Below are positions 6,060-11,832 of a DNA stretch of 13,521 bases, piece after piece. The position numbers were made by a program, and so were the translations under genes. The stretch is from Fimbriimonadales bacterium. Lineage in GTDB: Bacteria > Armatimonadota > Fimbriimonadia > Fimbriimonadales > GBS-DC. The stretch is taken from positions 1 to 13,521 of the forward strand of contig JAOAFW010000034.1 of the NCBI GenBank assembly GCA_026416065.1, given 5' to 3'. Each line of letters opens with the position of its first letter. The stretch's first letter is position 1. The notes beneath the pieces are model-generated. The model had not been told where the DNA came from. It worked only from the letters and a program-made list of their open reading frames with translations, and made no database searches.

Positions 6060-7436
6060 ATGAAAGTGCAGAGCGGTCCCGCTGTTGCAGTGGGAAGCGG
6101 TTTGCGCGTCGTGATGTTGGGAGCGGTATACGCGGCAGCGTCAGGCGTGCTGTTGGCTCTGGCGTTGCCGCCTTATGATGTACCGCTTTTGGGGTTTGTG
6201 GCGTTTGCCCCCTTGCTTGTAGCGGCGTTTCGCGCCCCACGCTACGCTTCGCTCCTGTACGCGCTGGTTGCAGCAAACTGTACGGCGTGGGTCGTGATGG
6301 CGTTGCCACTGAGCGTGCGCAATGCGGTGGACTGGTTCGCGCTTGTCCCGTTCGCGGTGTTCGGCGCGTTTCTGTCGCTAATTTTGGTCATAGCGCGTCG
6401 GCTGGGTCAAGAACGCGGCTGGGCGACGATTTTGGGCGTCGGCTCGGTGGGTGTGCTGAGTGAGTGGACAGCAGCGCAGGTGGACTTTCCGTATACAGTC
6501 GCGCTCACGCTCTGGCGTGATACGCCGTTGCTCTGGCTCGCAGGCTGGTTGGGCGTGTGGGGACTGGCGTTTCTGGTCTGGAGCGTCAACACGGCGGTAG
6601 CCGTGGCGTGGCTCCAGCGACGCTTTACAACCGCGCTCAAGATTTTCGCAGGCGCGCTGCTGGGGCTGCACGCGCTCGGCTGGCTGCAGATGAGCCTACC
6701 ACGCGAACGCGAAACGCTGCGGGTCGCGGTGGTACAAAGCCATTCAACGGAATTCTATCCTGCCCTGATTCGACAAGCGAAAACGCAGGGCGCGCAACTT
6801 ATCGTGCTGCCTGAAGTGTGCTGCGACCCCACAAAAGCCGGATGGTGGGCGAAAGCATATCAGGTGTCGCTCATTTTTGGGCACTGGACAGCGCGCAACA
6901 GTGCGTCGCTCGCCCTGCCGGATGGAACGCTCAGCGAGCCATACTACAAAATACACCCTTACGGGGGCGAGCCACCCTCGTGGATACCGGGTGACCCCAT
7001 TCGTGCCTTCAATTCGCCTTTCGGCACATTAGGCGCGGTGATTTGCTATGATACGATGTTCGCTGCGCCGTGCCGACAGCAAGCGTCTAACGGCGCACGC
7101 CTGATTGCCGTCCCGACCAACGATCCGATAGCGCCCAATCTTGCGTTCCACCACCTCCATGCGGCGACCACGACCCTGCGTGCCGCCGAGCATCGAGTGC
7201 CCTTGGCGCGATCGGAATACAACGCGGCTTCGATGATTGTGGATGAGTGGGGGCGCGTGTTGGCGTATGCATCTGAAGGCGAGCAGTTGGCGGTTGCTGA
7301 TGTCCCGCTGGGCAGCGGTGCAGGCACGCTCGCCTCGCGCGTCGGCGATTGGTACGTGCTGGGATATTTGGTTCTGCTTGTGGGTGCGCTTCGTTCGGCT
7401 GCGAGTCGCGAGTCGCCGCGCACGGGCGGTGAGTAG
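6060..7436 (+). CDS. lnt: Apolipoprotein N-acyltransferase
   Basis: Lnt N-acylates the lipid-modified N-terminal Cys of lipoproteins at the outer face of the inner membrane, the last step of lipoprotein maturation in diderms. The 458-residue protein has about six hydrophobic segments in the first 220 residues, including the typical 'LALALPPYDVPLLGFVAFAPLL'. A nitrilase-fold domain follows (about 222-425) and a final transmembrane segment (about 428-446). The Glu-Lys-Cys triad is visible: Glu252 in LIVLPEV, Lys297 in YYKIHPYG and Cys329 in GAVICYD. Spacings (45 and 32 residues) are shorter than in E. coli Lnt (68 and 52), so the periplasmic domain is compact, and the usual ICYE is ICYD. The start at 6060 follows a -10 box without an SD. 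The gene ends one base before the convergent rimI stop. Confidence 0.88.
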   Translation: MKVQSGPAVAVGSGLRVVMLGAVYAAASGVLLALALPPYDVPLLGFVAFAPLLVAAFRAPRYASLLYALVAANCTAWVVMALPLSVRNAVDWFALVPFAVFGAFLSLILVIARRLGQERGWATILGVGSVGVLSEWTAAQVDFPYTVALTLWRDTPLLWLAGWLGVWGLAFLVWSVNTAVAVAWLQRRFTTALKIFAGALLGLHALGWLQMSLPRERETLRVAVVQSHSTEFYPALIRQAKTQGAQLIVLPEVCCDPTKAGWWAKAYQVSLIFGHWTARNSASLALPDGTLSEPYYKIHPYGGEPPSWIPGDPIRAFNSPFGTLGAVICYDTMFAAPCRQQASNGARLIAVPTNDPIAPNLAFHHLHAATTTLRAAEHRVPLARSEYNAASMIVDEWGRVLAYASEGEQLAVADVPLGSGAGTLASRVGDWYVLGYLVLLVGALRSAASRESPRTGGE

Positions 7437-7949
7437 CTATCGCTTGCGGAACTCCTTTTCTATGGCTTGCAGCACCTCTCCATACTCGGGAGCGTCCAGC
7501 CCTTCGAGCCACATAATCAGCGCGTCCTCGATGTTGTCGTAATACTTTGCTCTGACGGCGACGGGGCGGAAGCCGAACTTTTCGTAAAGCTTCTGTGCGG
7601 GGGTGTTGCTGACGCGCACTTCCAGGAACGCCTTGACGCAGCCACGCTCGCGGGCGATGGTGAGCAGTCGGTGAATAAGGCGTTTGGCGAGGTGGCGCCC
7701 GCGATATTCAGGCTTGACGGCGACGTTCGTAATGTGCGCCTCGTCAATCACCAGCCACATGCCTGCATAGGCGACGATTTTACCGTTGAGTTTGAGAATC
7801 AGGTAGAGCGCAGAAGGGTTGCGCAAATCGCTCCGGAAAGCTTCCTCAGACCAGCCCGGCATAAATACTTCCCGCTCGATGGGCATCACCTCGGGCAGGT
7901 GCGCTTCGGTCATGCGCTCGATCGTCAGCGTCTCGGTGTCGCTACTCAC
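7437..7949 (-). CDS. rimI: Ribosomal-protein S18 alanine N-acetyltransferase RimI
   Basis: This is a GNAT-fold acetyltransferase of 170 residues. The start is GTG at 7949, which overlaps the stop of the upstream transglycosylase gene by 8 bases (GTGAGTAG), so translation is probably coupled. A longer frame exists upstream but lies inside that gene and encodes unrelated sequence. RimI features are clear: the first strand 'TLTIERMTEAHLPEV', 'HITNVAVKPEYRGRHLAKRLI', Glu110 in AFLEVRVSN, Tyr122 in LYEKFGF, and the hallmark 'KYYDNIEDALIMWLEG'. Glu110 and Tyr122 keep the spacing of the catalytic pair E103/Y115 of E. coli RimI. The acetyl-CoA loop reads RGRHLA, with His86 where Gly is usual. It is the last gene of the - strand cluster. 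Broader N-terminal acetylation is possible. Confidence 0.88.
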   Translation of the reverse strand: MSSDTETLTIERMTEAHLPEVMPIEREVFMPGWSEEAFRSDLRNPSALYLILKLNGKIVAYAGMWLVIDEAHITNVAVKPEYRGRHLAKRLIHRLLTIARERGCVKAFLEVRVSNTPAQKLYEKFGFRPVAVRAKYYDNIEDALIMWLEGLDAPEYGEVLQAIEKEFRKR

Positions 7950-9003
7950 GGATTCCGCAAAGTTGCTTGTAGACCCGGATGACTTTGCGCACGTAGTTCT
8001 GGGTTTCGCGGTAGGGGGGGACGCCGCCGTGTTTGCGCACCGCGCCCGAACCTGCGTTATACGCCGCCAGTGCAAGCACTACATGCTCCCAGCCGTTCGG
8101 ATCGCCCGTCTGCGTCCAATATTTTTCTAAGTGTCCACGCACGAGCTTCACCGTGCCATGCAGGTTCTGGATGGGGTCGTAGGGATCCACGACGCCCAAC
8201 CCGCGCGCCGTGCCGGGCATCAGCTGCCCCAGTCCTGCCGCGCCTTTGCGCGAGGTGGCGTCGGGATTGAAGCCCGATTCCACCAGCACAATCGCGACGA
8301 TGAAGCGCGGGTCAACGCCGTAGTGTGCGCTGAATCGGAGAATTGCCCATGCGATCTGGTCGGCTTCCTGCGCCGAGAGGCGTGGGTTGCGACTCCGGAT
8401 GAATCGGGCATACTCCGGTTGATACAGGCTCAAGTTCGCGCGAAAGGTATCCCAATCGGGCGCAGGGTTCGGACGTTGGGGGGCGCGCGTGGGGTTCGAG
8501 TTGCGCGCGCGGCTATTCAGGTCGGAGCCGCGAGCAGGCGGACGGGTCGTGGCGGGTCTTTGGGAACGGGGGGGCGTTTGCGCCTGCGCCTGTTGCAAGG
8601 CGCGCTGCTGGGTTTCCCATCGGACGACCGTGGTGGCAAAGGCGGCGTTGAGCAGACGATAGGTGGGCGTGACCAGTTCGCTTTCGCGCTGAACCTCCAC
8701 AATCGCGCGGACACGCACCTGCCCGCGCGTGAGCCAGCCGTGCCCTGCGCCGATGGCGACGACGATGCTGCGTCCCGGCTCAACCTCCATCAGCACTGAC
8801 TGCTCGTCACCGACGGCAACTGCGCCGACTACGACGCCCTCCACCTCCAGCACGCGCTTGCCAACCGCCAGTTCCAGCGCGGCGATGGGCGTGGCGCCTT
8901 TGATTTTATGCGCCGCGCGGGTCTTGAGATACGGCTCTAACTCCTGTGCCTGCACGCCGATCCACAGGGCGCACAGGAGCCCCAAACACAGCCAACGCGC
9001 CAT
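7942..9003 (-). CDS. Secreted SLT-type lytic transglycosylase
   Basis: The enzyme cleaves peptidoglycan between MurNAc and GlcNAc, forming anhydro-MurNAc ends. The 353-residue protein has a signal peptide (MARWLCLGLLCALWIGVQA). An N-terminal beta-rich domain (about 20-125) resembles a small OB-like or beta-sandwich module that I cannot name. A disordered Pro/Arg/Gln linker spans about 135-182. The SLT (lysozyme-like) domain covers about 212-345. It has catalytic Glu242 in LVESGFNP, then KGAAGLGQLMPGTA, then LALAAYNAGSGAV and QNYVRKVIRVY, the standard motif series. The ATG at 9003 lies 36 bp after the preceding gene. It has no clear SD (upstream GGAATACTTAACCT), so initiation may depend on coupling or be leaderless. 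The 3' end overlaps rimI. Confidence 0.9.
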   Translation of the reverse strand: MARWLCLGLLCALWIGVQAQELEPYLKTRAAHKIKGATPIAALELAVGKRVLEVEGVVVGAVAVGDEQSVLMEVEPGRSIVVAIGAGHGWLTRGQVRVRAIVEVQRESELVTPTYRLLNAAFATTVVRWETQQRALQQAQAQTPPRSQRPATTRPPARGSDLNSRARNSNPTRAPQRPNPAPDWDTFRANLSLYQPEYARFIRSRNPRLSAQEADQIAWAILRFSAHYGVDPRFIVAIVLVESGFNPDATSRKGAAGLGQLMPGTARGLGVVDPYDPIQNLHGTVKLVRGHLEKYWTQTGDPNGWEHVVLALAAYNAGSGAVRKHGGVPPYRETQNYVRKVIRVYKQLCGIRE

Positions 9004-9039
9004 AGGTTAAGTATTCCATGCGGGGGGCACAGATTCCTG

Positions 9040-9915
9040 CTACGGCTTGTACCACTCTGCTCGGACAACCGTATTGCCCTCTGTGAGGCGGATGCGCACG
9101 CTACCCTTCTCGGTGTGCAGGATAAGGGCGTCACCATCCCATCCCGCAAACGGGTGTTGCGTGATACGAACAGAAGCGCCGTCATCAAGGCTCAACGGCG
9201 TGTAGTAATGAGCGACGCGGTTCAACCCTGTGCCATCGGCGTTCACTACCCAGACCGCGCCACGCGCCGAGTCGATCAGCGCGATTCGCCGTTCGTTGGG
9301 CGCGATGCTGATTTGCGTAATTGAGGTGTTCGGAACCTGTACCCTTGCTGCTTGTATTTCGCCTGCACGCCCAATCGTGATCTCGGCCAGTGCCTGTCCG
9401 TAGCTATCCACTACACGACGCGCCACCACACTGAGCGAGCGACTGGTAGCGTAGGTGTTGAAGCCGTAGGTGAATCGCCCGATGTCGCGGGAATAATCGG
9501 GCATGACCATCCCGCTGTTGGGACTGGTTGGTGGTGACGTAGCATAGGAAGCGCTGCTGCGGCTGCCCAGCCACATCCAAAGAGCAAGCAGCCCCGTCAA
9601 CCCTATCAATACTCCGCCCGTCATCAGAATACGCCGCAGGCGACGACGCATGTTCAGCTCGGCTTCGATGCGCTGCCATTTGCGCTTCTGGAACTCGATA
9701 ACGGCGCGCTCGATGTGTTCGGGCGCAATCCCTGCCTCTTCTGCCATCTGCAGAATCTGTTCGCCCTTCACGCCCTCGCTTTGCAGGCGGGTGGCGATAC
9801 TGAGGATTTCGCTGACTTCCCTGGGTGTAAAACGCTGCTCGCGCCAGCTGTGAGCTTGCTCGTGCACCACAGGGCGTGTCTGCGATTCTGCTCCTGTCTC
9901 GAATCGCTGATGCAT
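9040..9915 (-). CDS. Single-pass membrane protein with propeller-like outer domain
   Basis: I do not recognise a named family. The ATG at 9915 is preferred over an in-frame TTG at 9930 because GGGGGA lies just upstream of it. The 291-residue product has three parts. A cytoplasmic helical region (about 28-90, 'FTPREVSEILSIATRLQ...ILQMAEEAGIAPEHIERAV') resembles the short helical domains found at the N terminus of '2TM/SHOCT-like' membrane proteins. It is followed by a basic stretch and one transmembrane segment (about 97-116). The outer part after a Ser/Pro/Thr-rich linker has a few TolB- or propeller-like strands ('QISIAPNERRIALID', 'AVWVVNADGTGLNRV', 'DALILHTEKGSVRIRL'), enough for perhaps three blades. 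A sensory or scaffolding role at the envelope is possible but unproven. Confidence 0.65.
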   Translation of the reverse strand: MHQRFETGAESQTRPVVHEQAHSWREQRFTPREVSEILSIATRLQSEGVKGEQILQMAEEAGIAPEHIERAVIEFQKRKWQRIEAELNMRRRLRRILMTGGVLIGLTGLLALWMWLGSRSSASYATSPPTSPNSGMVMPDYSRDIGRFTYGFNTYATSRSLSVVARRVVDSYGQALAEITIGRAGEIQAARVQVPNTSITQISIAPNERRIALIDSARGAVWVVNADGTGLNRVAHYYTPLSLDDGASVRITQHPFAGWDGDALILHTEKGSVRIRLTEGNTVVRAEWYKP

Positions 9916-9918
9916 GGT

Positions 9919-9956
9919 TTTCCCCCGCAATTAATTACGAAAATGACAGGGGGAAA
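9919..9956. promoter_or_regulatory. 8-bp inverted repeat covering the SD of the 9915 gene
   Basis: TTTCCCCC (9919-9926) and GGGGGAAA (9949-9956) are perfect inverted repeats around a 22-bp AT-rich centre that includes AATTAATTA. Read on the - strand, the 3' arm is the purine-rich GGGGGAAA just before the ATG at 9915. It lies in the 53-bp gap after the phytase-like gene. It may be a hairpin that hides the SD or a symmetric protein-binding site. There is no T-tract for a terminator. Confidence 0.4.
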
Positions 9957-9968
9957 TCCTGCTCCTGT

Positions 9969-10976
9969 CTACTGGGTCTGCATTGCTGCTGCGATATCCG
10001 CCCAACGGTAGAGCCAGAAGTTGCGTCCCTCGCTGTTCATTGCGACGATTAACCCCGCCTCGAACGGCGCCCCTAAGTTGTGTGCACTGACGTCTAAGCC
10101 ATCCGTCTCGTCCGCACCCGTGTTGATAGTGGCGATTGGTGTGGTCTGCTTACCGAAGCGAGGATAGATGTGGAGTTTGCTACCGCCCTCGAGCTGTTCG
10201 GTACAAAGCAAGTAGCCGCCACCGTTTTTAGGGGCGTAGACGGCAATCCCTTCCTGATCGCCTTCGAACTCTGTGGCGAACAGTGCGAGTTCGCGTTCGG
10301 GCATGCGTGGGTCGGCATGGTATTTGCGAATTCCGACGCCCTCATCAGCATAGTAAACATAGCCGAGCTCATTGTCGATACCGATTGCCTCGATTTCGCC
10401 CTCGCCACTGAACGCTCCAAAGGCACGCACTAACTGTACGCCGACCCTTCCGTTGCGCGTTGGAGTGAGGCGGTACTGATGTAGATAGCCCTGCGTTGGA
10501 CCCGATTTACGCGAGACGATTGCGTGCACCTCGCCGCGTCTTGGCTGGTAGAGAGCGACGCCCATGGGCATAGCGCGTTCGCCTGTTTCGCCCGCGAACA
10601 CCTTCGCGCCGTCGGGGTCAGTAATATCTATAAGACGTCGTCGTACAGGGTCTATTCGGAAGATACGTAACCGACTTGCATAGCGTTCGGTGGCGACGGC
10701 AATGTCGATGCGTTCGCGTCCCAGTACGAAGCCGTGCGCAACATCGATATTGTTGGGCTGATCGATGTTCGTAATCAGTTGGAGCAGGCGTCCGTTCAAG
10801 TCAAACGCGCCTATTGCTCCGCGGGGCGCGCGCGCCTTGTTCGTGCCCAAAATCAGGCTCAGGTGTGGGTGGTGGGGGTGAATCCAGATGGCAGGGTCAT
10901 CAGCATCGTCAGGCAACGGTGCCGTGCGCACTACAGGGCGCACAGTCTGCGTCCCAGAAGCAAGCAGAATCCGCAT
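9969..10976 (-). CDS. Beta-propeller phytase-like protein (3-phytase family)
   Basis: Beta-propeller phytases are six-bladed, calcium-dependent enzymes that release phosphate from phytate or related phosphoesters. The 335-residue length fits one propeller. Family motifs occur in order: DDPAIWIHP (26-34), LILGTNKA (41-48), NNIDVAHGF (75-83), DIAVATERY (91-99), AIVSRKSG (152-159), GEGEIEAIGID (191-201), YYADEGVGIRKYHADP (208-223), EGDQEGIAVY (238-247), GADETDGLDV (287-296), and a C-terminal NSEGRNFWLYRW. No export signal is visible: the N terminus is MRILLASGTQTVRPVV, and no in-frame start codon occurs between the upstream in-frame stop and this ATG. Known members are usually secreted. The SD is weak (GGGAG, too far upstream), so the gene may rely on readthrough from the exonuclease gene 36 bp upstream. 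Real substrate is unknown. Confidence 0.82.
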   Translation of the reverse strand: MRILLASGTQTVRPVVRTAPLPDDADDPAIWIHPHHPHLSLILGTNKARAPRGAIGAFDLNGRLLQLITNIDQPNNIDVAHGFVLGRERIDIAVATERYASRLRIFRIDPVRRRLIDITDPDGAKVFAGETGERAMPMGVALYQPRRGEVHAIVSRKSGPTQGYLHQYRLTPTRNGRVGVQLVRAFGAFSGEGEIEAIGIDNELGYVYYADEGVGIRKYHADPRMPERELALFATEFEGDQEGIAVYAPKNGGGYLLCTEQLEGGSKLHIYPRFGKQTTPIATINTGADETDGLDVSAHNLGAPFEAGLIVAMNSEGRNFWLYRWADIAAAMQTQ

Positions 10977-11012
10977 AGCGTGTGTGTTGATTCGTGGCTC
11001 CCGACACTTTTC

Positions 11013-11540
11013 CTACCAGTTCACGGGTACACGTACACGCTCTTGATAGCGCAAGATATAGATGTAGCGGTTCTGTCTGCCGTATTCGTGCAGTCGTCGC
11101 ACGATATCCACATCCTGAGCGCAGTACCGCAGGACCTTGTCAAGTTGCCCCTCGCGGAACCAGCGCACCGCCTGCAGTCCATCGCCACCCTTAGCCACGC
11201 CCAGCGTCGCCTTCGCGCAGGAGTCGAGCCTTACGCGATGTCCAAGATGCTGATGCAAGTAGCGCAGGATGTCGAAACTGCGTAGTTGATGTAAGTCGCG
11301 CGTGGTGTAGGGGCGCAGTACGGTGTAGTCGAAGTGCAGGATATTGAACCCCACCACCAGGTCAGCGTTGCACAGTTCGTCAATCAGCGAGTCGACATCC
11401 TGCTCGGTGTAGTGCGCAAAGTTGCCACGCTGCGTGCTATAGGTCACGGCGACCGCCAGCTCCATTCGGTCGATGTAGTCCCAACCTCCTACTTCCTCTG
11501 CCAGATATTTCGTCTCGAGGTCAAAGTAGACGATATTCAT
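11013..11540 (-). CDS. DEDDy-type 3'-5' exonuclease (RNase-H-like fold)
   Basis: The start is ATG 11540, preceded by AAGGAGGGG (11553-11545); a longer frame upstream crosses the promoter and is rejected. The 175-residue protein is a stand-alone exonuclease domain with all acidic motifs. Exo I is YFDLETK (Asp7, Glu9). Exo II is GFNILHFDYTVL (Asn66, Asp71). Exo III is the DEDDy form YCAQD (Tyr139, Asp143). Such two-metal enzymes trim DNA or RNA 3' ends. The form is close to YprB-like RNase-H-type proteins, and no helicase or polymerase domain is attached. RNA or DNA preference cannot be told from sequence. It is the first gene of the cluster running to rimI, under a near-perfect promoter, and lies 292 bp downstream of the Ro60 orthologue on the same strand. 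Confidence 0.85.
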   Translation of the reverse strand: MNIVYFDLETKYLAEEVGGWDYIDRMELAVAVTYSTQRGNFAHYTEQDVDSLIDELCNADLVVGFNILHFDYTVLRPYTTRDLHQLRSFDILRYLHQHLGHRVRLDSCAKATLGVAKGGDGLQAVRWFREGQLDKVLRYCAQDVDIVRRLHEYGRQNRYIYILRYQERVRVPVNW

Positions 11541-11551
11541 CTTACCCCTCC

Positions 11552-11580
11552 TTGAATGAAGGCTATTATACCAGTATAAA
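11552..11580 (+). promoter_or_regulatory. Possible + strand promoter in the Ro60-exonuclease gap
   Basis: TTGAAT (11552-11557), a 17-bp spacer and TATAAA (11575-11580) form a fair sigma70-type promoter reading rightwards. A transcript would begin near 11587 and run through the hairpin-rich gap with no credible reading frame. Part of the match follows automatically from the palindrome in the opposing promoter, so the evidence is weaker than it looks. Confidence 0.3.
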
Positions 11581-11594
11581 CAACAAAATGTCAA
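11565..11594 (-). promoter_or_regulatory. Near-consensus sigma70-type promoter of the exonuclease operon
   Basis: On the - strand: TTGACA (11594-11589), 18-bp spacer, TGG then TATAAT (11570-11565). Both hexamers are perfect, and the TGnTATAAT form is an extended -10. Transcription would start near 11558, leaving an 18-nt leader with SD AAGGAGG and the ATG at 11540. The downstream genes down to rimI are close or overlapping, so this is the probable main promoter of all five. Confidence 0.88.
11566..11579. promoter_or_regulatory. 14-bp palindrome overlapping the -10 box: candidate operator
   Basis: TTATAC, CA, GTATAA is a perfect 6-2-6 dyad. It covers five bases of the - strand -10 box and nine bases of its spacer. 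A dimeric repressor bound here would block RNA polymerase. The regulator is unknown and none is encoded in the window. Confidence 0.45.
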
Positions 11595-11656
11595 GGGGGA
11601 TGTCCGAGGGATCATTTTCGTGTTTTTCGCCAGAGCCATTACTGATTAGAACGGTA

Positions 11657-11699
11657 CGCCTACACAAGCCAAGAGTCGATTCAAATCGGCTCATAGGCG
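11657..11699 (+). other. Two-stem element with tRNA T-loop-like sequence
   Basis: CGCCTA (11657-11662) pairs with TAGGCG (11694-11699). Inside, GAGTCG (11673-11678) pairs with CGGCTC (11687-11692) with one G-U. The inner loop ATTCAAAT includes TTCAAAT, the consensus of a tRNA T-loop. The base before TTC is A rather than the G53 of tRNA, and I find no convincing D-arm or anticodon arm, so this is not a tRNA. Bacterial YrlA-type Y RNAs carry a tRNA-like module, which makes the position next to a Ro60 gene suggestive. A second short hairpin (GGAAG 11712-11716, CTTCC 11720-11724) follows. Confidence 0.3.
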
Positions 11700-11737
11700 C
11701 ATTGATATGTAGGAAGAGTCTTCCGAGCGTCCCAAGC

Positions 11738-11765
11738 GGTGCGAAGGCGGCCTTGCCTTCGCACC
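11738..11765. repeat. 11-bp perfect palindrome (REP-like)
   Basis: GGTGCGAAGGC (11738-11748) and GCCTTCGCACC (11755-11765) form a perfect 11-bp stem with a 6-nt loop. No T-tract follows on either strand. The compact GC-rich form suggests a REP-like element or a structural part of an RNA from this gap. No second copy is seen in the window. Confidence 0.55.
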
Positions 11766-11798
11766 ATGTTCTGGACTGAATTGGGGATAGCATAGGCA

Positions 11799-11818
11799 CA
11801 CGGACACGAATGTCCGTG
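11799..11818 (-). terminator. Hairpin just after the Ro60 gene
   Basis: CACGGACA, a four-base loop and TGTCCGTG form a perfect 8-bp stem, 14 bp past the rsr stop; on the - strand the loop is TTCG. No clear U-tract follows, so termination would be weak or factor-assisted. It may instead protect the 3' end of the mRNA, or close a + strand RNA from the gap. Confidence 0.4.
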
Positions 11819-11832
11819 GCAGGCGCGCTTTG

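Noticed and set aside
7950..8075. Longer N terminus for RimI
   Set aside because: The extra 42 residues lie inside the lytic transglycosylase coding region and do not resemble any GNAT N terminus; GTG at 7949 gives the normal RimI length.
11657..11699. A true tRNA gene
   Set aside because: A T-loop-like TTCAAAT is present, but the base before it is A, not G53. No 7-bp acceptor stem, D-arm or anticodon arm can be drawn around it.
11552..11779. Plus-strand 75-residue frame in the rsr-exonuclease gap
   Set aside because: It overlaps the exonuclease SD and promoter, has no SD of its own and no recognisable motifs; the region is better explained as regulatory or RNA.
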